64,000 nt of DNA, taken from positions 620,001 through 684,000 of the forward strand of contig SCHM01000001.1 of assembly GCA_004123355.1 (NCBI GenBank). The letters run 5' to 3'. The notes beneath the pieces are model-generated. The model was not told the DNA's origin, searched no databases, and saw only the letters and a program-made list of their open reading frames with translations. Source of the stretch: Amphirosellinia nigrospora (Eukaryota; Ascomycota; Sordariomycetes; Xylariales; Xylariaceae). Position numbers and translations under genes: made by a program. Below, piece by piece: positions 1-12,106 of the stretch; positions within the stretch are counted from its first letter, which is position 1, and each line of letters opens with the position of its first letter.

Positions 1-1775
1 CGATGATGGGCTTTGCCAGATCATTCACATTGGTTATATGAACCCAATCGCCTAAAATTGCCCCGGTTAGTCATACACCAGACATGCGTCAGAGGATCAA
101 AAAGGATGGGATGCTAACCAACTCGCCAGATCTCGCCCCTATGATGGATCTCTGATACGGGCCGTCGGCCATTCTCATCCTCGAAATCATTGTCTGGCCT
201 CGTCTTCCCTTGCTCTACAACTTCGCGAGCATGGTTCTGCAACAGCACCGCGTCCTTATACAATTGACTCGTCTCAATATTGTATTCCTTGGCATTTTCG
301 AACATCAAATCGATATCTTGCAGGGCCTGATCTACGGTCTGGTACTTCTTTCTCTTGTACTTCCTCTTAATGATATCAAGAGCTATCGGGTTGGCAATGG
401 TGGTATAGTAATCGGGGTTGCTTGTCTTGTCGGGTAATTTTTCGAAGGGATAGATCAAGAGATTGCCATCCGGATGCTTTAGCTTGCGAAGCCCCTGGAG
501 CAAGCCATAGATTCGTGCCTCGACTGGCGTGAAAACTTTGGGTGGGCGGCCGCGGAGCTTCTGGGACTCGCCAGCGCGCGAACTAAAGCCTCGACCGGCA
601 CGACCTCTGCGTCTTCGACGGGCCCTGCCGTTGTCGTCATCGTCGTCATCAGAAGACTCTTCATCATCTTCATCATCCTCGTCGTCTTCTTCGTCTTCGT
701 CCTCGTCCATATCTACGTCCTCTTCCTCGTCCGGGGACTCGTCCGCCTCAGGTATCTCACCCAAATCAGGAAGAACGGCTTCCTCGGCGGTGATGGTCTC
801 ATCGTCAACCAACTTTTGCAGCTCTTCCTGGAAGACCTCACGCAAACGAAGTGCGTCCTTAAACACTTGGGAGGAAGGTCGGTTATAGACTTGGGCATTG
901 TGGCTAATCAGAGCAACATCTCTCACAAATTCAGAAAAGGCAGTGTACTGTTTTTTGAGCTTCTTGGTCTACTCGGATGTTGGCATGGTGGTTAGCCGAC
1001 TTGTCACGGACTTGGTACAACGTGCCATAGGCCTACTAAACTTACGCGGATTGTGCTAAAGGCAGTGGGTTCCTTGATGATCTCGTGATAGTCGGGCATG
1101 AGGCGACGGTTGGGATGCGCTGGAATGGAGAGGCGATAGGGTTGCCACTACCATACACGGAGACATTAGCAGGCTGGGGCGAGGACAAGTATACAGTCAG
1201 GCCGAGGGTATGATTGAGAGTCGATCTACTCACTCGGCATCTTTGATCGTGGTGAGGTAGTTGGCAACATTTTCAATGACGGTCAACATGTCGTTATCGA
1301 GCCGGCTTGGTGTCGGTCGGTCCTGGCTGTCCCGGGGTTCGCCATCGGCCTCTTCATCGCCATCCGCGTCTGCGTCTGCATCTGCATCTGCGCCTACGTT
1401 TGCGTCTTTTTCTGCATCCGCATCCGCACCTACCTCTACTGTTACATCGGCTTCCGCCTCGGTGTTGGTGTTGGCATTGGCGTTGATATTCGCATCGGCG
1501 GCAGTCTCGTTCTTCGAGTCGCGCTCGAGTTGCGCGCTCCGGTCGAGGGTTTGCGCCGTTGCGCCGTCCGGGATAGTGGTAGCAGCAGCCGCGATTGTTT
1601 TGCTCGTTCCTTCAGCCTGCTTCGTATCCGCATCCACATCCTCATCCTCGTCCACCTCTACGTCCACGTCCATGGCTTCTTGAAGTGATGGCTTGGCCTC
1701 GATTGAATCTTGTTCCGCCGTGGGTGTTGCGGCAACCGAGGCCGTGGCCTTGTCGCTAGGCGTGGGATCGGCCAT
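1..1775 (-). CDS. rsc1: RSC chromatin-remodeling subunit, Rsc1/Rsc2-like (bromo-bromo-AT hook-BAH), partial
   Basis: Subunit of the nuclear RSC remodeler that reads acetylated histones. Seen: start ATG at 1775; acidic, Asp-Ala-rich N terminus; first bromodomain split over exons 1234-1775, 1046-1147 and 119-968; an acidic stretch; an AT hook (RGRPPK); a second bromodomain (NPDYYTTIANP, then FENAKEYN); and the start of a BAH domain (GEIWRVGDWVHI) that crosses an intron at 52-118 and leaves the window. This domain order is that of yeast Rsc1/Rsc2. Introns at 969-1045 and 1148-1233 have good donors, branch sites and acceptors. Within bromodomain 1, near 1113, the frame jumps between FQRIP and NRRLMPDY, which one missing C would explain. 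It lies head-to-head with OTU1. The family call is firm; choosing between Rsc1 and Rsc2 is not meaningful here. Confidence 0.87.
1356..1440 (-). repeat. Coding hexanucleotide-like repeat (Asp-Ala run)
   Basis: Imperfect GCATCT/GCGTCT units on the + strand encode an alternating Asp-Ala acidic tract in the N terminus of the RSC subunit. Such tracts vary in length between strains. On the + strand the same bases read as a long Ala-Ser open frame, which is a shadow. Confidence 0.7.
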
Positions 1776-3226
1776 GTTACTGTAGTAATTGGAAAAATCC
1801 GGGGGAAATCTCCTCTCGCTATTTATGTTTACGCACAGCGAAGCATTGCTGGTCCGCTTGGGCGTATTGAAATACCGACGCGAGCTTCCAACGCGATTTG
1901 GGAATTAAAAGTCCGGTTGGGGTAGATTTGGAGGACTCCTCACGGGTAGGTTCTTTCCGCCATGGGTTTCTGCCACATGGGGCTTGACAAGCCACATTAA
2001 GAAGGACCCACCTTAACTGCCACTTCAGGGGGCCCAAGCTCCAGGGGCAGTAAATCAAATATCATCAATACGCGAGAAGCCATGTAGTACCTTTATAATA
2101 AACTTCAATATATGAGAATCGCCACAATACAACGCGATACACTGAGGCTTAATTCTACTAAAACAAGGAGCTTAGTATAGTTATGATGCTCCTCAATAGA
2201 CTCTATCAGTTGATGTGGGTGGTGCATTTTCCATTCAAACTAACACATCTGCTTCTGATTCATGATCGCATTGTCCTAGCGTAGGTAATATAAGAAAACA
2301 CTATTGACATGGGAAAGCTATCTATAGTTTATAGTCTAACCTCTAGATCATCGCATGCATATAGATTGATTATATACACAGGAAGTGCCCAGCTTAGTTC
2401 CTTATCTATCGTCTGCCATGCAAAATAGACACATTATTACCTATCTCGCTTGCATGAGTCCTGTGCGTTTATGCCCTGTCTGGCTTCAGGGGCGTGACAT
2501 TAAATAGTTGCCAACAAAGTTGTGAAAGGGTGCTCACAAAATAAATGATCAGTTCCATGTTGTCCACCGTATTATAAGATGCCACAAGCTAGGATGCGCC
2601 CGCATACTTTAACGCTAGATCCATGCCAAGGATGTGTCGTCATCCCGTCCCAACAACGCACCTTAGTAGATACCTCTTCTTTTTTCCCGTCTTTCTTTTC
2701 CTTTTTAGCTGAAATATCTCGCAATGGCCGTAGAATATTAAAACGGCTCCGTAAAAGCTCGAACCATCAAAGACGTCAGCGCATCGCACAATACCACCCT
2801 TAGGCGCATGTTCCCATTCTCCATCACCCATCATCCGGCGGAAGCTTCCGGAAGGTCCAGCCGGGCCCGTATATTCCAAGGTACCTCATAGGAATGGGAG
2901 AGTAGGTATCTTGTGTACCTAACTTACCCACGATGCGAAGGAGGCCTGCCAGCCGCATCGTCGTTTGCCACAATTGCCCATGTCTTGCTGCGCATCCAGC
3001 CGCTTATTTCATATTGCTTGACTGATCGGCGCCGAGAACAAATCTTAAATTTTTTTTCCTTGCCTTCCTTCAATTTTGTACTCCCATCATCGCTTCAAAA
3101 CTTGAGATTCGGCAACACAGAGTCGCTTCGCTCTCTTTTGCCTGGATCGTTTTCCAACATTCCATCGTCAAACCGAGCAGTCGCTGATCTGGCTGTATCT
3201 TACCTAAGCCAGGATCGGGGAGAGAA
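1776..3226. other. Shared upstream region of rsc1-like and OTU1
   Basis: About 1.45 kb between two divergent starts. The middle (about 2080-2560) is AT-rich. I see no conserved coding segment and no clear RNA gene; pyrimidine-rich tracts before 3227 fit an OTU1 promoter or 5' UTR. Confidence 0.6.
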
Positions 3227-4445
3227 ATGAGGATTCGCTTGCGGTCCTTCGGGCGGGGGGTCTCTTGAGCTCGCCGAGGATGCCACCGTCGCCGATCTCC
3301 TAGTCGCCCTGAGGGCCGAGACCGGATCCGACGTCGACATTAACGTCAAGTCGGGTGGCCGCTGCAGACCCTGGCCGCCGATCAGGCAACTCTCTCGGTC
3401 CGGGGTCTCGGACTCCAGAGGGAGAACCTCACCGTCGTCCCCGTCGAGAACGCCGGCAGCGGCAGCACCAGCAGTCCTCCTCCACCCCACCTCTATCCCT
3501 GCTCCCCAACCCATTGCTGCTTCTACCTCGAGCGCCACAGATGTAGATGCACAGTTGCTGCGAGCATGTCATATGGTTCTGGAGAGGATGTCAAGGTAGA
3601 AATGCCCGAGTCTCGCACCGATCTAGGTACGTATTATAAAGCCTTCGCTTTATTTTCTCCGAGTCGCACATCAGAATTGGCCGTGACCAGTTCTCACTGA
3701 TGTAATAACAGTCCTTCGTGTCATGCCCGATGACGGAGATTGCATGTTTACCGCCGTCGGCGGTGCGCTGGGCGGACTGACAGCAAGCGGCGCACTCCGG
3801 CACGGACCGGTGGACCCAGATGCCCTACGACGCATCGTGGTGGATGTCATCCGCAAGGATCCGGTCAGGTTCGACGCCAACTTCCTAGGGGCCCAGCCCG
3901 ATAGGTACTGTAACCGCCTGCTGGACGGGATGTGGGGAGGTGGCATCGAGCTCAGCATTCTATCCGAGATCTTCCGCGTCGAGATCTGCAGCGTAGACGT
4001 CAAGACCGGCAAGGCGTACCACTTTGGCGAGCAACAAGACTATGAAGAGTTCTGCGTCGTCATCTACTCAGGCGTACACGTAAGTTGAAAAGGGTTGAGG
4101 GGCGCGAACCAGAAGGTAGTCGCTAACCCCCACCGTAGTACGATCGCATCGCAGAGGCTACCGAGGGAACTATGGCATGGTAGAATTCGACGTAACGCGA
4201 TGGAACGCCGTGGGTAACGAGCGCATACTCCGGCGGACTCAGGATATATGCAAGATCCTGCAAGACCGCACTACTACACCAGTGTCAGCGACTTCGTCGT
4301 GGTATGCAACGAGTGTGGAGATGTCCTCCAGGGTGAGAAGGCGATTACACAGCACGCACGGCAAACGGGTCACTCGGGGTTACAGAAATCGCCGACGAAA
4401 CATAGTATTTTGAATTGGATTTGCCGTGGGTCTGACAAAACTTGA
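3227..4445 (+). CDS. otu1: Ubiquitin thioesterase OTU1 (Yod1 family)
   Basis: Cysteine deubiquitinase that works with Cdc48/p97. Seen in order: a UBX-like N-terminal domain (MRIRLRSF, LELAEDATVADLL, then WPLQTL); the OTU core with catalytic Cys in PDDGDCMFTAV; the region GGGIELSILSEIFRVEI; the catalytic His region SGVHYDRIA; and a C-terminal C2H2 finger (CNECGDVL with HARQTGH). Introns lie at about 3627-3710 (GTACGT to ACAG) and 4081-4139. The frame changes at four places: an extra G near 3251-3260, a lost base near 3355, one near 4178 before VEFDVTRW, and one near 4268 before HYYTSVSDF. All conserved blocks are present and in order, so this looks like a normal gene in error-prone sequence rather than a decayed copy, although decay cannot be excluded from this window alone. 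Confidence 0.9.
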
Positions 4446-5518
4446 AAGACCATCCCGAGCCAACAAGATAGAACACACTAGGTTAATCATGTCTTCACCA
4501 AACAAACGAATGACTTTCAATGTAGCAAGTGGCACAATGTGCATACTGGAAGGATACGTTACTTCCTCATTCGAGGAACTCAATATACACATTACTAGCA
4601 ATTAAACCTACAACCAACTGGGAGAGCTGTATGACATCGCCTCCGTACAGTACCTCGGTGTATCTTCAATTCCCATATCTAAGCTATTTCAACGAGTCAT
4701 TATCAGCAAGCTTAGGCAAGTTTGTTTACTTCTAGCTAAAATCATAATAGGATCTACCAGCCTCTAAATCCGTCATCGATAGCTAGTAAACATTTACATG
4801 TATGAGGGAGATAGAGGAAGTTCACCACTCCTCAGAGTACATTGCAGGCTACGGGCCATCAAAGTACATACTACTTACTACCATACGATACTACCTAAGT
4901 AATTCTCTAAGATATCTACGCCAAAACAAACTCCTTCCTACATGCATTCAGGAGTCCAGCTCAGACTGTCAAAAGGAAGATCCGAAACCTAAACCTAAAC
5001 CTTACGCCAATCACTTCAAGCATGTCCAAAATGCGCCTGCTACCTAAGATAGTTGATGCAAGTCTCGGTCTTGGATAAATCTTTCATTTCTTTCGTATAC
5101 TGTAACACGCTAAGACACCACTATTTAGACAGCCAGTTTTATGCGACCATGGGTGTAGTAAGAGTGCTACATTTGGGCCAAGAACAGCAGTGTTGACGCC
5201 GTGTAGATCATTCCCAAACCACCGTCCCACAATGACCAACTTAGGAAATAGGTATCTCGAACAAGAGCCATCATATGCCATTCTATCAGAACCATAAAGC
5301 AAAAAAGTATAAGCTGGGCGGTGTATGCTCAGCTTCGGATTTACAGGCATAGGGAAGAGCTGCATTTCTCGTAAAGCTCAAATACATAGATGCGATAAGA
5401 GATTTGTCAAAATCGAAATAGTAGAGGGCTGGGAATTGCACCAAATTGCGCTCAATGATTTACAAGACTTCTCGCTCTTCTTGAATAGCGGTCATCTCAT
5501 TGTTATTAATACAGCCTC
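4446..5518. other. Convergent 3' region between OTU1 and wc-1
   Basis: The two genes end toward each other. The stretch is AT-rich and has no recognisable coding content. A short CCTAAA run (4988-5002) is too short to be telomeric. Confidence 0.6.
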
Positions 5519-8500
5519 CTAGTAAGGGTTGACTAGGTGGAGGCATTGACGGTCCCTTGATGCCAGTAGAGTTGCTCCAGCACTACTAGCATTACTCGTA
5601 CTCGCTGGAGGAGCGTTTGAGACTTGGGGTGGTTGGGGCTCGGAAGAGCGTTCGCGGCCTTCTTCAATTGAAACTTCTCGGTGGAGCGGAGAAGCGCGGA
5701 CAGGCGAAGTGGATTTTTTACTTGACGTGTCGCCGCCCCACGAGAAGAATTTCGCGGAGAGACTCTGCCCATCTGTAACTCGACTGTGAATAACTTTCAT
5801 CCGGGAAATAACTGGTGTGGCGCACTTACTTGTTTTGCCCACCTCAGTCCGCAACTATTACACAGATCCCTCTGTCCGCTTGGGCCCCTCCGCCACTCCG
5901 GCGTGTTGCGAGTATGACAGTTGGCGCAGTCTCGGACCACGTTGCCAACACCCTTTCTTCGCTTACGTTTTTTCTTGTTTGATAAGAGCCCGTGGAGCTC
6001 CTCGGCCAGAACACGGTTCACCTTCTCCATCTGGCGTAGTTCATATTGCCAGCTGGTGCACCGCGTTGTTTTGAGTTCGTCGAATATGTTGTCATCAGAA
6101 GCAAGAGCTCGGTCTTGATTGCCATGGCCCATGCTGGCACTGGCAGGGATGGAGACCACACCGTGATTTTGGTCATCAGCTGTTTGGCCACCCTGCGGAA
6201 TTGCAAAGCTTATCGTCCTAGCCTCGCCCGAGGGTTGGCCACTCATCGGATTCGCTCTATTCGAGAGTGTTGCACTTCGGGAAGTAGCCTTAAGTAGCTT
6301 CGTTTGCGCCAATAGAAAACTAGGCTTTTGTCCCCCAGACGCATCGCCCGGATATAAGACCGTCTGCGCCTGGAGCACCTGGCCGCGTCGATTTTGCACT
6401 TCATGCTTGCATGTGATCGTCCGGCCTCTACGAGCCTTCTCGATAGATCGACCAAACTCAGCACGCGATTCTTTACGCATAAGCTCCTGTATACTCGTCC
6501 CCACCAGATTTTCGGGCTGCAGATCTAGTAACGACCGAACATTGGCAGAAACGAAGAGAAACATGCCAGATGTGGATAGTTTCGTCCACAGTTCCCCATC
6601 CCCTATTCCTCCTTTTGATTCGAGTTCTCGTCGACTAAGAGCAAAGACAGGCCGTTTGCGGCCGATTAAGATAATGCACTTCCGACCTTTGCCCTGCTCT
6701 ACGAAGAGAGACCCGTGGCTTTCGAACCATGTGTATCCGCTCTGCTTCCTGCGTACACGGAAGACAATGTTGACGGGGTTTCCAGATGTGGTATCCTTGA
6801 GTTCTCTTGTCAGAGGAACGATATCGGATGGGTGACAGATCGATGAGATAGACGTCCCTACAAGTTCGGCAGCGTCGTACTCGAGAATTCGTTTGGAAGA
6901 AGGCGAAAGATAGAGGAATAATCCTTTGAGGGATAACACGTGAACGACATCATCGGCATTTTCCAAGAGCATCTTGTCCCATGATTGTTATGCCAATCTG
7001 AGACAGCACCTTTTGGGTTGTATTGCTGCAAAAGAGTGGATACAATCATCAACTCCAAGTGTCTGGCCATTTTCCGGCTCCCATTGACTAGAAGAAGGCG
7101 GGTTCCAAATGTACTGGGCCATACTTTCACCTTGCGTGTAATCAACTTGCATTCCACTGATGCCTTTGGCTGAGGCGATGGCATCCGGACATTCAACCAA
7201 ATCAATTTGAAAGCCGATGATGTATCTGATTTCTGGGTTGTGACTGTCCCTATCCCAGGGGATGGGGATCATGGTTAACAGATTGAGGAATGGCTTACCA
7301 CCCTTTCGATAGTTGATCAAGCTTTGCTGAACCTCCTTGCACTCGGCTATCTTGACTTTCAAGTTATAGACTGCGCCGTTATCGACAAATTCTCTTTTGG
7401 TTCCTGCTTCTACCATACCGTCCGGGGCTTGTAGAAACCGGCAATTCTGGCCTATAATATCGTGTCTGCTGTATCCGGTGAGGTTTTGGAAGTTGTCTGA
7501 AACGTATATAATGGGGCAGTCGTTCTGGGTAACATCACAGACAACGAAGGCACAGGACATATCGACAGCCCCTAAGTTAACCTGAGGGTTCTTTCTCGTA
7601 GCAACCATCCATAGCGCCTTCAACATATCAAAGCCGCTCTTTGAATAAGTAGTCTTTTCCTGTTGGATAGGCCTGGGTCCCATAACTGGTTGTTGTGAAA
7701 TCATTCCATCTGTTACTGTTCCTACCACGTTGGCCTGAGGCTGTAGATAGTTAGGTGCCGATACTGGACCTCGGGTCGGCATCTGGGTGGATGACTGAGG
7801 CGAGATGGTAGATGAATAACTATTCATCTCATCAACGCCGACAGTACCTGGCTGTAATGGAGCTTGACTGGATTGGGGGAGTTGTGACGGCAAATTCATC
7901 ATCTTTGCTTCGCCGTTGGCCGCGGGCGTAGGCCCGCTGTCGTTAGAGGGGTCCATGACATTGTTGTTCTGCATACCCATACCAAAGTCTGTGGGTAGGT
8001 TATTGACGGTAGCAAAGGCATTAGGCATTGAAGATGGCGGATACATGGACAGAGATGGATCGGCGGGGGCCATGTGACCCATATCCATTTGCTCCATGTT
8101 CATGTTAGAAAAGGCGATCATATTGCCCATCATGTCTGTTGATATGTTCGAAAAGTCGTCCGCGAGCATTGGTTGTGGAACAAATGGGGTAGTCTCCTCG
8201 GGCATGGACATGCTTACGGGAAGTGATGAAAAGCCAGCGGCCATGGGATCGGCAGGGGAATTAGGCATCACGTCAAATTGATAGTCGCGGTACAAATTGT
8301 CGCCATCACCAAACTCCAGCATGGACATCCTCCGATCATCATTAGCTTGCGTCGTGTGAGATGAGAATTGCCGTTGTGGTAGACTCCGGCGGCGAAGCTC
8401 AGCCGAATTATTTTGCACAATATCATCAAGGGAGTCGGCGCCACCCATGGCTGTGTCCATGGCGGTAGATGGCACTCCGCCCACTGCGCCATATTGAGTT

Positions 8501-8619
8501 GGTTGTTGGATCGGCTGTGCGCCCAGAGGGTGGCCTAGCTGTTGTCTTTGGAGACGCTGTTGGGAATGACGGCGCTGCAGATCCTCCTGGGAGAGTTGAC
8601 CGTTGAGGAAGTTATCCAT
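5519..8619 (-). CDS. wc-1: White collar 1 blue-light receptor and transcription factor
   Basis: Flavin-binding photoreceptor that, with WC-2, activates light-regulated and clock genes in the nucleus. Seen in order: a Gln-rich N terminus; a LOV domain with the flavin-adduct Cys in GQNCRFLQ and the block NYRKGGKPFLNLL; two further PAS domains (VVHVLSLKGLFLYLSPS; GMFLFVSANVRSLLDL); a basic segment (NKKKRKRRKG); and a GATA zinc finger (CANCHTRNTPEWRRG, CNSCGLRWAKQ). One intron at 5773-5829 follows the finger. I chose ATG 8619, which has an AAA-ATGG context. Frame jumps occur near 7043 (extra T before VSTLLQQ), near 6987 (lost C before QSWDKMLLEN) and near 5735 (lost G in a G run before GDTSSKKS). 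The tail after the finger is only about 110 residues and lacks the long Gln-rich end of the Neurospora protein. Confidence 0.97.
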
Positions 8620-9314
8620 TTTCACGGCATAGAACTACGGTATCGTAGTGGTGAGAGACTATGACGACGATCAAGAGCATAAAAGATATGGTGTTTGGAA
8701 GATCATTTATCTCGTGCAGTCATGCGCCAGTGTCCCCGAGTCGTAGATACGGTGGCGGGCGGCGTCAAGGTCATAAATGTCGGGCGGGATGGGAGTATAG
8801 TGGCACATATAGGACACAGGGCGAACTGCGGTAGACGGGCGGCACCGAAGAAATCACGAGCGAGCCAGCAGTGGAACGGCGAGGGACAGTTTGGCTACGT
8901 ACGGCGAAACAGGCTGCGTACAACGGTTGACGTAGACGGGAGACGGAGCACTGGGGAGGACGAAGGGCCCATAGGAGAGACAGTCGTAGTACTCGCAGTA
9001 TAGAATGGACACCAGCGGCGATAAGAGATGTGAGAGCTAGGGCGGATAGATGGCTGCCATCCAAGCAGCTCGAAAACCTCGCAAGCAACGAATAACCTAG
9101 AAAGAAGATGGAGAAGGTAAAGACGGCGACAGTTAGTAGCTCATGTCCTTGGGCAGAATGTCACGCACGACGGGCCGCTTGCAGAGCCGCAGAAGACACG
9201 ATATCGGCAGCTTTGGTGCACTTGAAGGTGGGATGAAGGGATGAGATGAAGTTGGTACGGAATGCCGTCCCGTCCCATGGCATCCTAGTCTGTTCCAGTG
9301 GGTGGCACCAAGCA

Positions 9315-9340
9315 TCCCACCGCATCCCACAGCGGTGGGA
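9315..9340. repeat. Hairpin, 9-bp perfect stem, 8-nt loop
   Basis: TCCCACCGC at 9315-9323 pairs with GCGGTGGGA at 9332-9340. The loop repeats part of the stem as a direct GCATCCCAC duplication. It lies about 0.7 kb upstream of wc-1. Confidence 0.7.
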
Positions 9341-9422
9341 GCAGGTGTCCCGGCACGTCGAAAGAGACAACATGTCATAGGCAGGAAGCAGAGGCTTTAT
9401 GTGGGCCGGCTGGCGGTGACTC

Positions 9423-9440
9423 CCTAGGTACTTACCTAGG
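9423..9440. repeat. Near-perfect palindrome CCTAGGTA-CT-TACCTAGG
   Basis: Two 8-bp arms are separated by 2 bases. It is one of several CCTAGGTA-type palindromes in gene-free DNA of this window (others at 26906-26919 and 56155-56170). Confidence 0.7.
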
Positions 9441-9921
9441 TCGCTGCAAGTACCCGTATGTACCATACCTATCTACCCAGCAGGACCCATGAAAATGCGG
9501 GGGTCCCCATCATATCTCAGCCCAATCATGCGTCCTTACCAGGTCGTGGGTCTCATTCATTGTCAGATCTACACTAGACAGGGGGCAGGGAGATCAATAC
9601 ATCTACTGAACAAAATACTTATTTATACATAGGGCTATGTGCAAAAAACTCCCTCTATCTATTGCCACTGCTAGGCTTTCTGATATGGGCTCTTACTTGT
9701 GCAATGCTAGAGGCATTCTGCTAGCCCCTGTCTGGGTCGAGTTTCTCAATCCGTAATGTTACTTCCAGCGAGCACAAAACTGTTTGTCACAATGTTCATT
9801 TCTCGGCCCCTTGTTGTACGCCGGTGAACTTGTTATAAATTTAGTCGGTACCTAGCTAGACACTAGATGGACTGCCTGGCCTTGTAGCCGGTTAGCCGGT
9901 GCGGGCATGAGATTTCGATTT

Positions 9922-12106
9922 TCATGTAGTCTCCTCTTTATACGTGAGTCCACCTCCGAAGCTATGTTCGCTATTCTTGCCACCAGCAGTGACCTTGCCC
10001 TCCGTCGCGCTACTCTCGAACGCGCAGGTACCCATGTCGAGTGCCTCGGCGGGCCCGAGGGCGAGATGTCGAAGTCAAATATATCCATCGGTAGCCCTAG
10101 GGTCGTGCATGCGTTAGGTATATCGACAATGCCAGCTACGTGGCCCTGAATCGGAGCACACGACATCAACAGGTATGACTGATAGTCACTTGCGTGCATA
10201 GAAACATGTTAGCCGAGATGTTCAAGTCTCACATCGCAGAACTTGTTGGATCGTAAGAAACAGTGAGGCTAGGGGGGTTTATACAAACCTGTACCCGAAT
10301 CGACGGAGGTATTCGATGCAGCCTTTCGACAAAAACTTGGTTAATATCTGCTTCCCACCTATTGACAACCACACGTCTTGATGGGCGATTATAGAATACT
10401 CACGGAGGCTAGTTTGTCGGTATGCCACGGTTACATCCACTACCCCATCAATAGTCAGCTTTGGTACAAATAAATAAGACACCATGCTTCAACGGCGGTC
10501 ATCATAACTTACTATAGTGCTGTTTGCCATGCTCATCGACCGAGAACCCTTCAAAGAAAATGTGTCGGCCGGCTCCAAACTGCGGCTCAACGGGTCCGGG
10601 ATATAGATGGGCGACTTCAGTCCCAGATCTGCCACGCCGTTCTTGACGACTTTGAACTTGATAGTGATGACGCCCGCCATTTCGATAGCGCCACAAAACG
10701 ATATCTCGCCATCGCCCTCTATTCTCGTGATAGGCAAGGTCATTCATACTGGCCCCAAAAGTAGAAGTACGGAGGGTTCAGAAGTACTTACGCGAGAAAT
10801 GCAAGTCGCCAACGCTGAACTTGGCCCCGGAACATGAACAGGGAGGTATACCCGGCTACCACGACTCAAATTCTTTATATCGCAATTACCACCGTGTTCG
10901 GGCCGGCCCGGGACTATGACCAGCCAAGATCAGTAACATCTTCCATGGAAATTATATCGAGTCCTAAAGACTAGCCAGACGCACACGATCTTTAAAACTA
11001 AGTATCGGAGACGGAAAACTTCTCATGCAGCACCAGATTAAAAGCCGAAACATAAGAATCACTTACCCGTCCGCGCCCCTTCTTTCCCAACCTTCTGCTT
11101 CAGCTCAGCATCCGCCATCCCAGCGTGGACATTCACCGGCTCTGGGGGCAGCGCGACCTGCCTCTCCAGCTTATTCGCAGCGATGAGGTCCCCCTCACGC
11201 CTATTCCAGGTCTCGAGGACTTCTGCCGGGGCGCAGCCGAGAATACCCGGATGGATCAGCCCGGCGAACTTGACGTGGGGGATGTGTCGCGAGGTGCAGA
11301 ATATGCCTTCGAAATCCAGATCGCCTTCGCGGCCGATGGATATATCTCATCGAGGAACCCCCCACCGTTCGACTTGTCGAAGACTCCGGTGAAGCCCCAC
11401 GGTTGGTCTTGGAATGGCTAGGTAGTTTTGCCCTCGTCAGCGTATGGTCTGTGGATTGTACGGCCGATGCCGATTTATCTCTTTTCATAACATATGTTTT
11501 CCCATCACGCAATAAGTCCGCTCGCTGATAATACGGGTCAAGATTCTCTCCTTCCTGAAACCTCATACAGAACAAGAACAAATGAGTTCTCCCAAAAGAA
11601 AAACGCACCTGGACATCCATGATTTCTACAAGAAGGACATCGCCGGGCTGTGCTCCTTCGATCTCAAACGGGCCTGTCAGATAATGTATGCGAGTGAGGT
11701 CGACATTCCGAACATCATCTGCACTATCGTTATTTCCGATCTGGCCACCGGTCCTAAGCAGGCAAAGAAACAGATTATGAGTGCAACAAATTCGTCGACG
11801 AAGACACCCAAGTGAGGCTTACCAATCTACACACTCGATCTTAACGGTCTCGCCATCCTTGATGGTGCCGGCAAATGGGACTACATACTTTCTTTAGCAA
11901 GCCAACATCACGAGATGAGAAGAGCGACATACTGTCCGGGTGCCATCGATTCTTTTTGTATCACGATTAGTTCATAGGCCATCATAGCATTTATTACATC
12001 ATCGGCCCGGCAACGAGTGAGTGTGGCTTACATGCAAGATCGCCTGTTCTGAAGCAGGTTTATCGAGGTCTACTTTACCGACTGTGCGAATCTCGGATTT
12101 CCCCAT
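9922..12106 (-). CDS. fmdS: Formamidase (FmdA/AmdA family)
   Basis: Cytosolic amidase releasing ammonia and formate from formamide. Seen: start block MGKSEIRTVGKVDLDKPASE, then NRWHPD, IPFAGTIKDGETVKIECVDW, GGQIGNNDSADDVRNVDLT, YLTGPFEIEGAQPGDVLLVE, PWGFTGVF, RHIPHVKFAGLIHPGILGC, PGRPEHGGNCDIKNL, GDGEISFCGAIEMAG, DVTVAYRQTSLR, IEYLRRFGY and CAPIQGHVAGIVDIPNACTT. About ten exons can be threaded, including a 19-nt exon at 11933-11951. Four frame breaks (near 11317, 10825, 10594 and 10046) each need one G restored in a short G run. The C terminus ends with TGA at 9922-9924. Two GATA-type sites upstream fit nitrogen-catabolite control as known for Aspergillus fmdS. Identity is very secure; exon edges are by eye. 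Confidence 0.94.

Larger units (their letters stand above)
8620..9921. other. Upstream region of wc-1 and 3' flank of formamidase
   Basis: About 1.3 kb between the wc-1 start and the formamidase stop. It contains two strong hairpins (listed separately) and a minimal upstream reading frame (ATG CCG TGA at 8623-8631) directly before the wc-1 start. Open frames here show no protein similarity that I recognise. Long 5' leaders are plausible for wc-1. Confidence 0.55.

Noticed and set aside
529-888. Long Ser-rich frame on the + strand
   Set aside because: It is the antisense of the acidic tract between the two bromodomains of the RSC subunit; the minus-strand domains explain the sequence fully.
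1261-1683. 140-codon Ala/Ser-rich + strand frame
   Set aside because: Shadow of the Asp-Ala repeat on the minus strand.
4988-5002. CCTAAA triplicate resembling telomere repeats
   Set aside because: Only about 15 bases and the unit is CCTAAA, not CCCTAA; no subtelomeric context.
7001-7060. Programmed ribosomal frameshifting in wc-1
   Set aside because: Similar breaks occur in many unrelated genes at plain homopolymers without slippery-site or pseudoknot signals, so a common technical cause is more likely.
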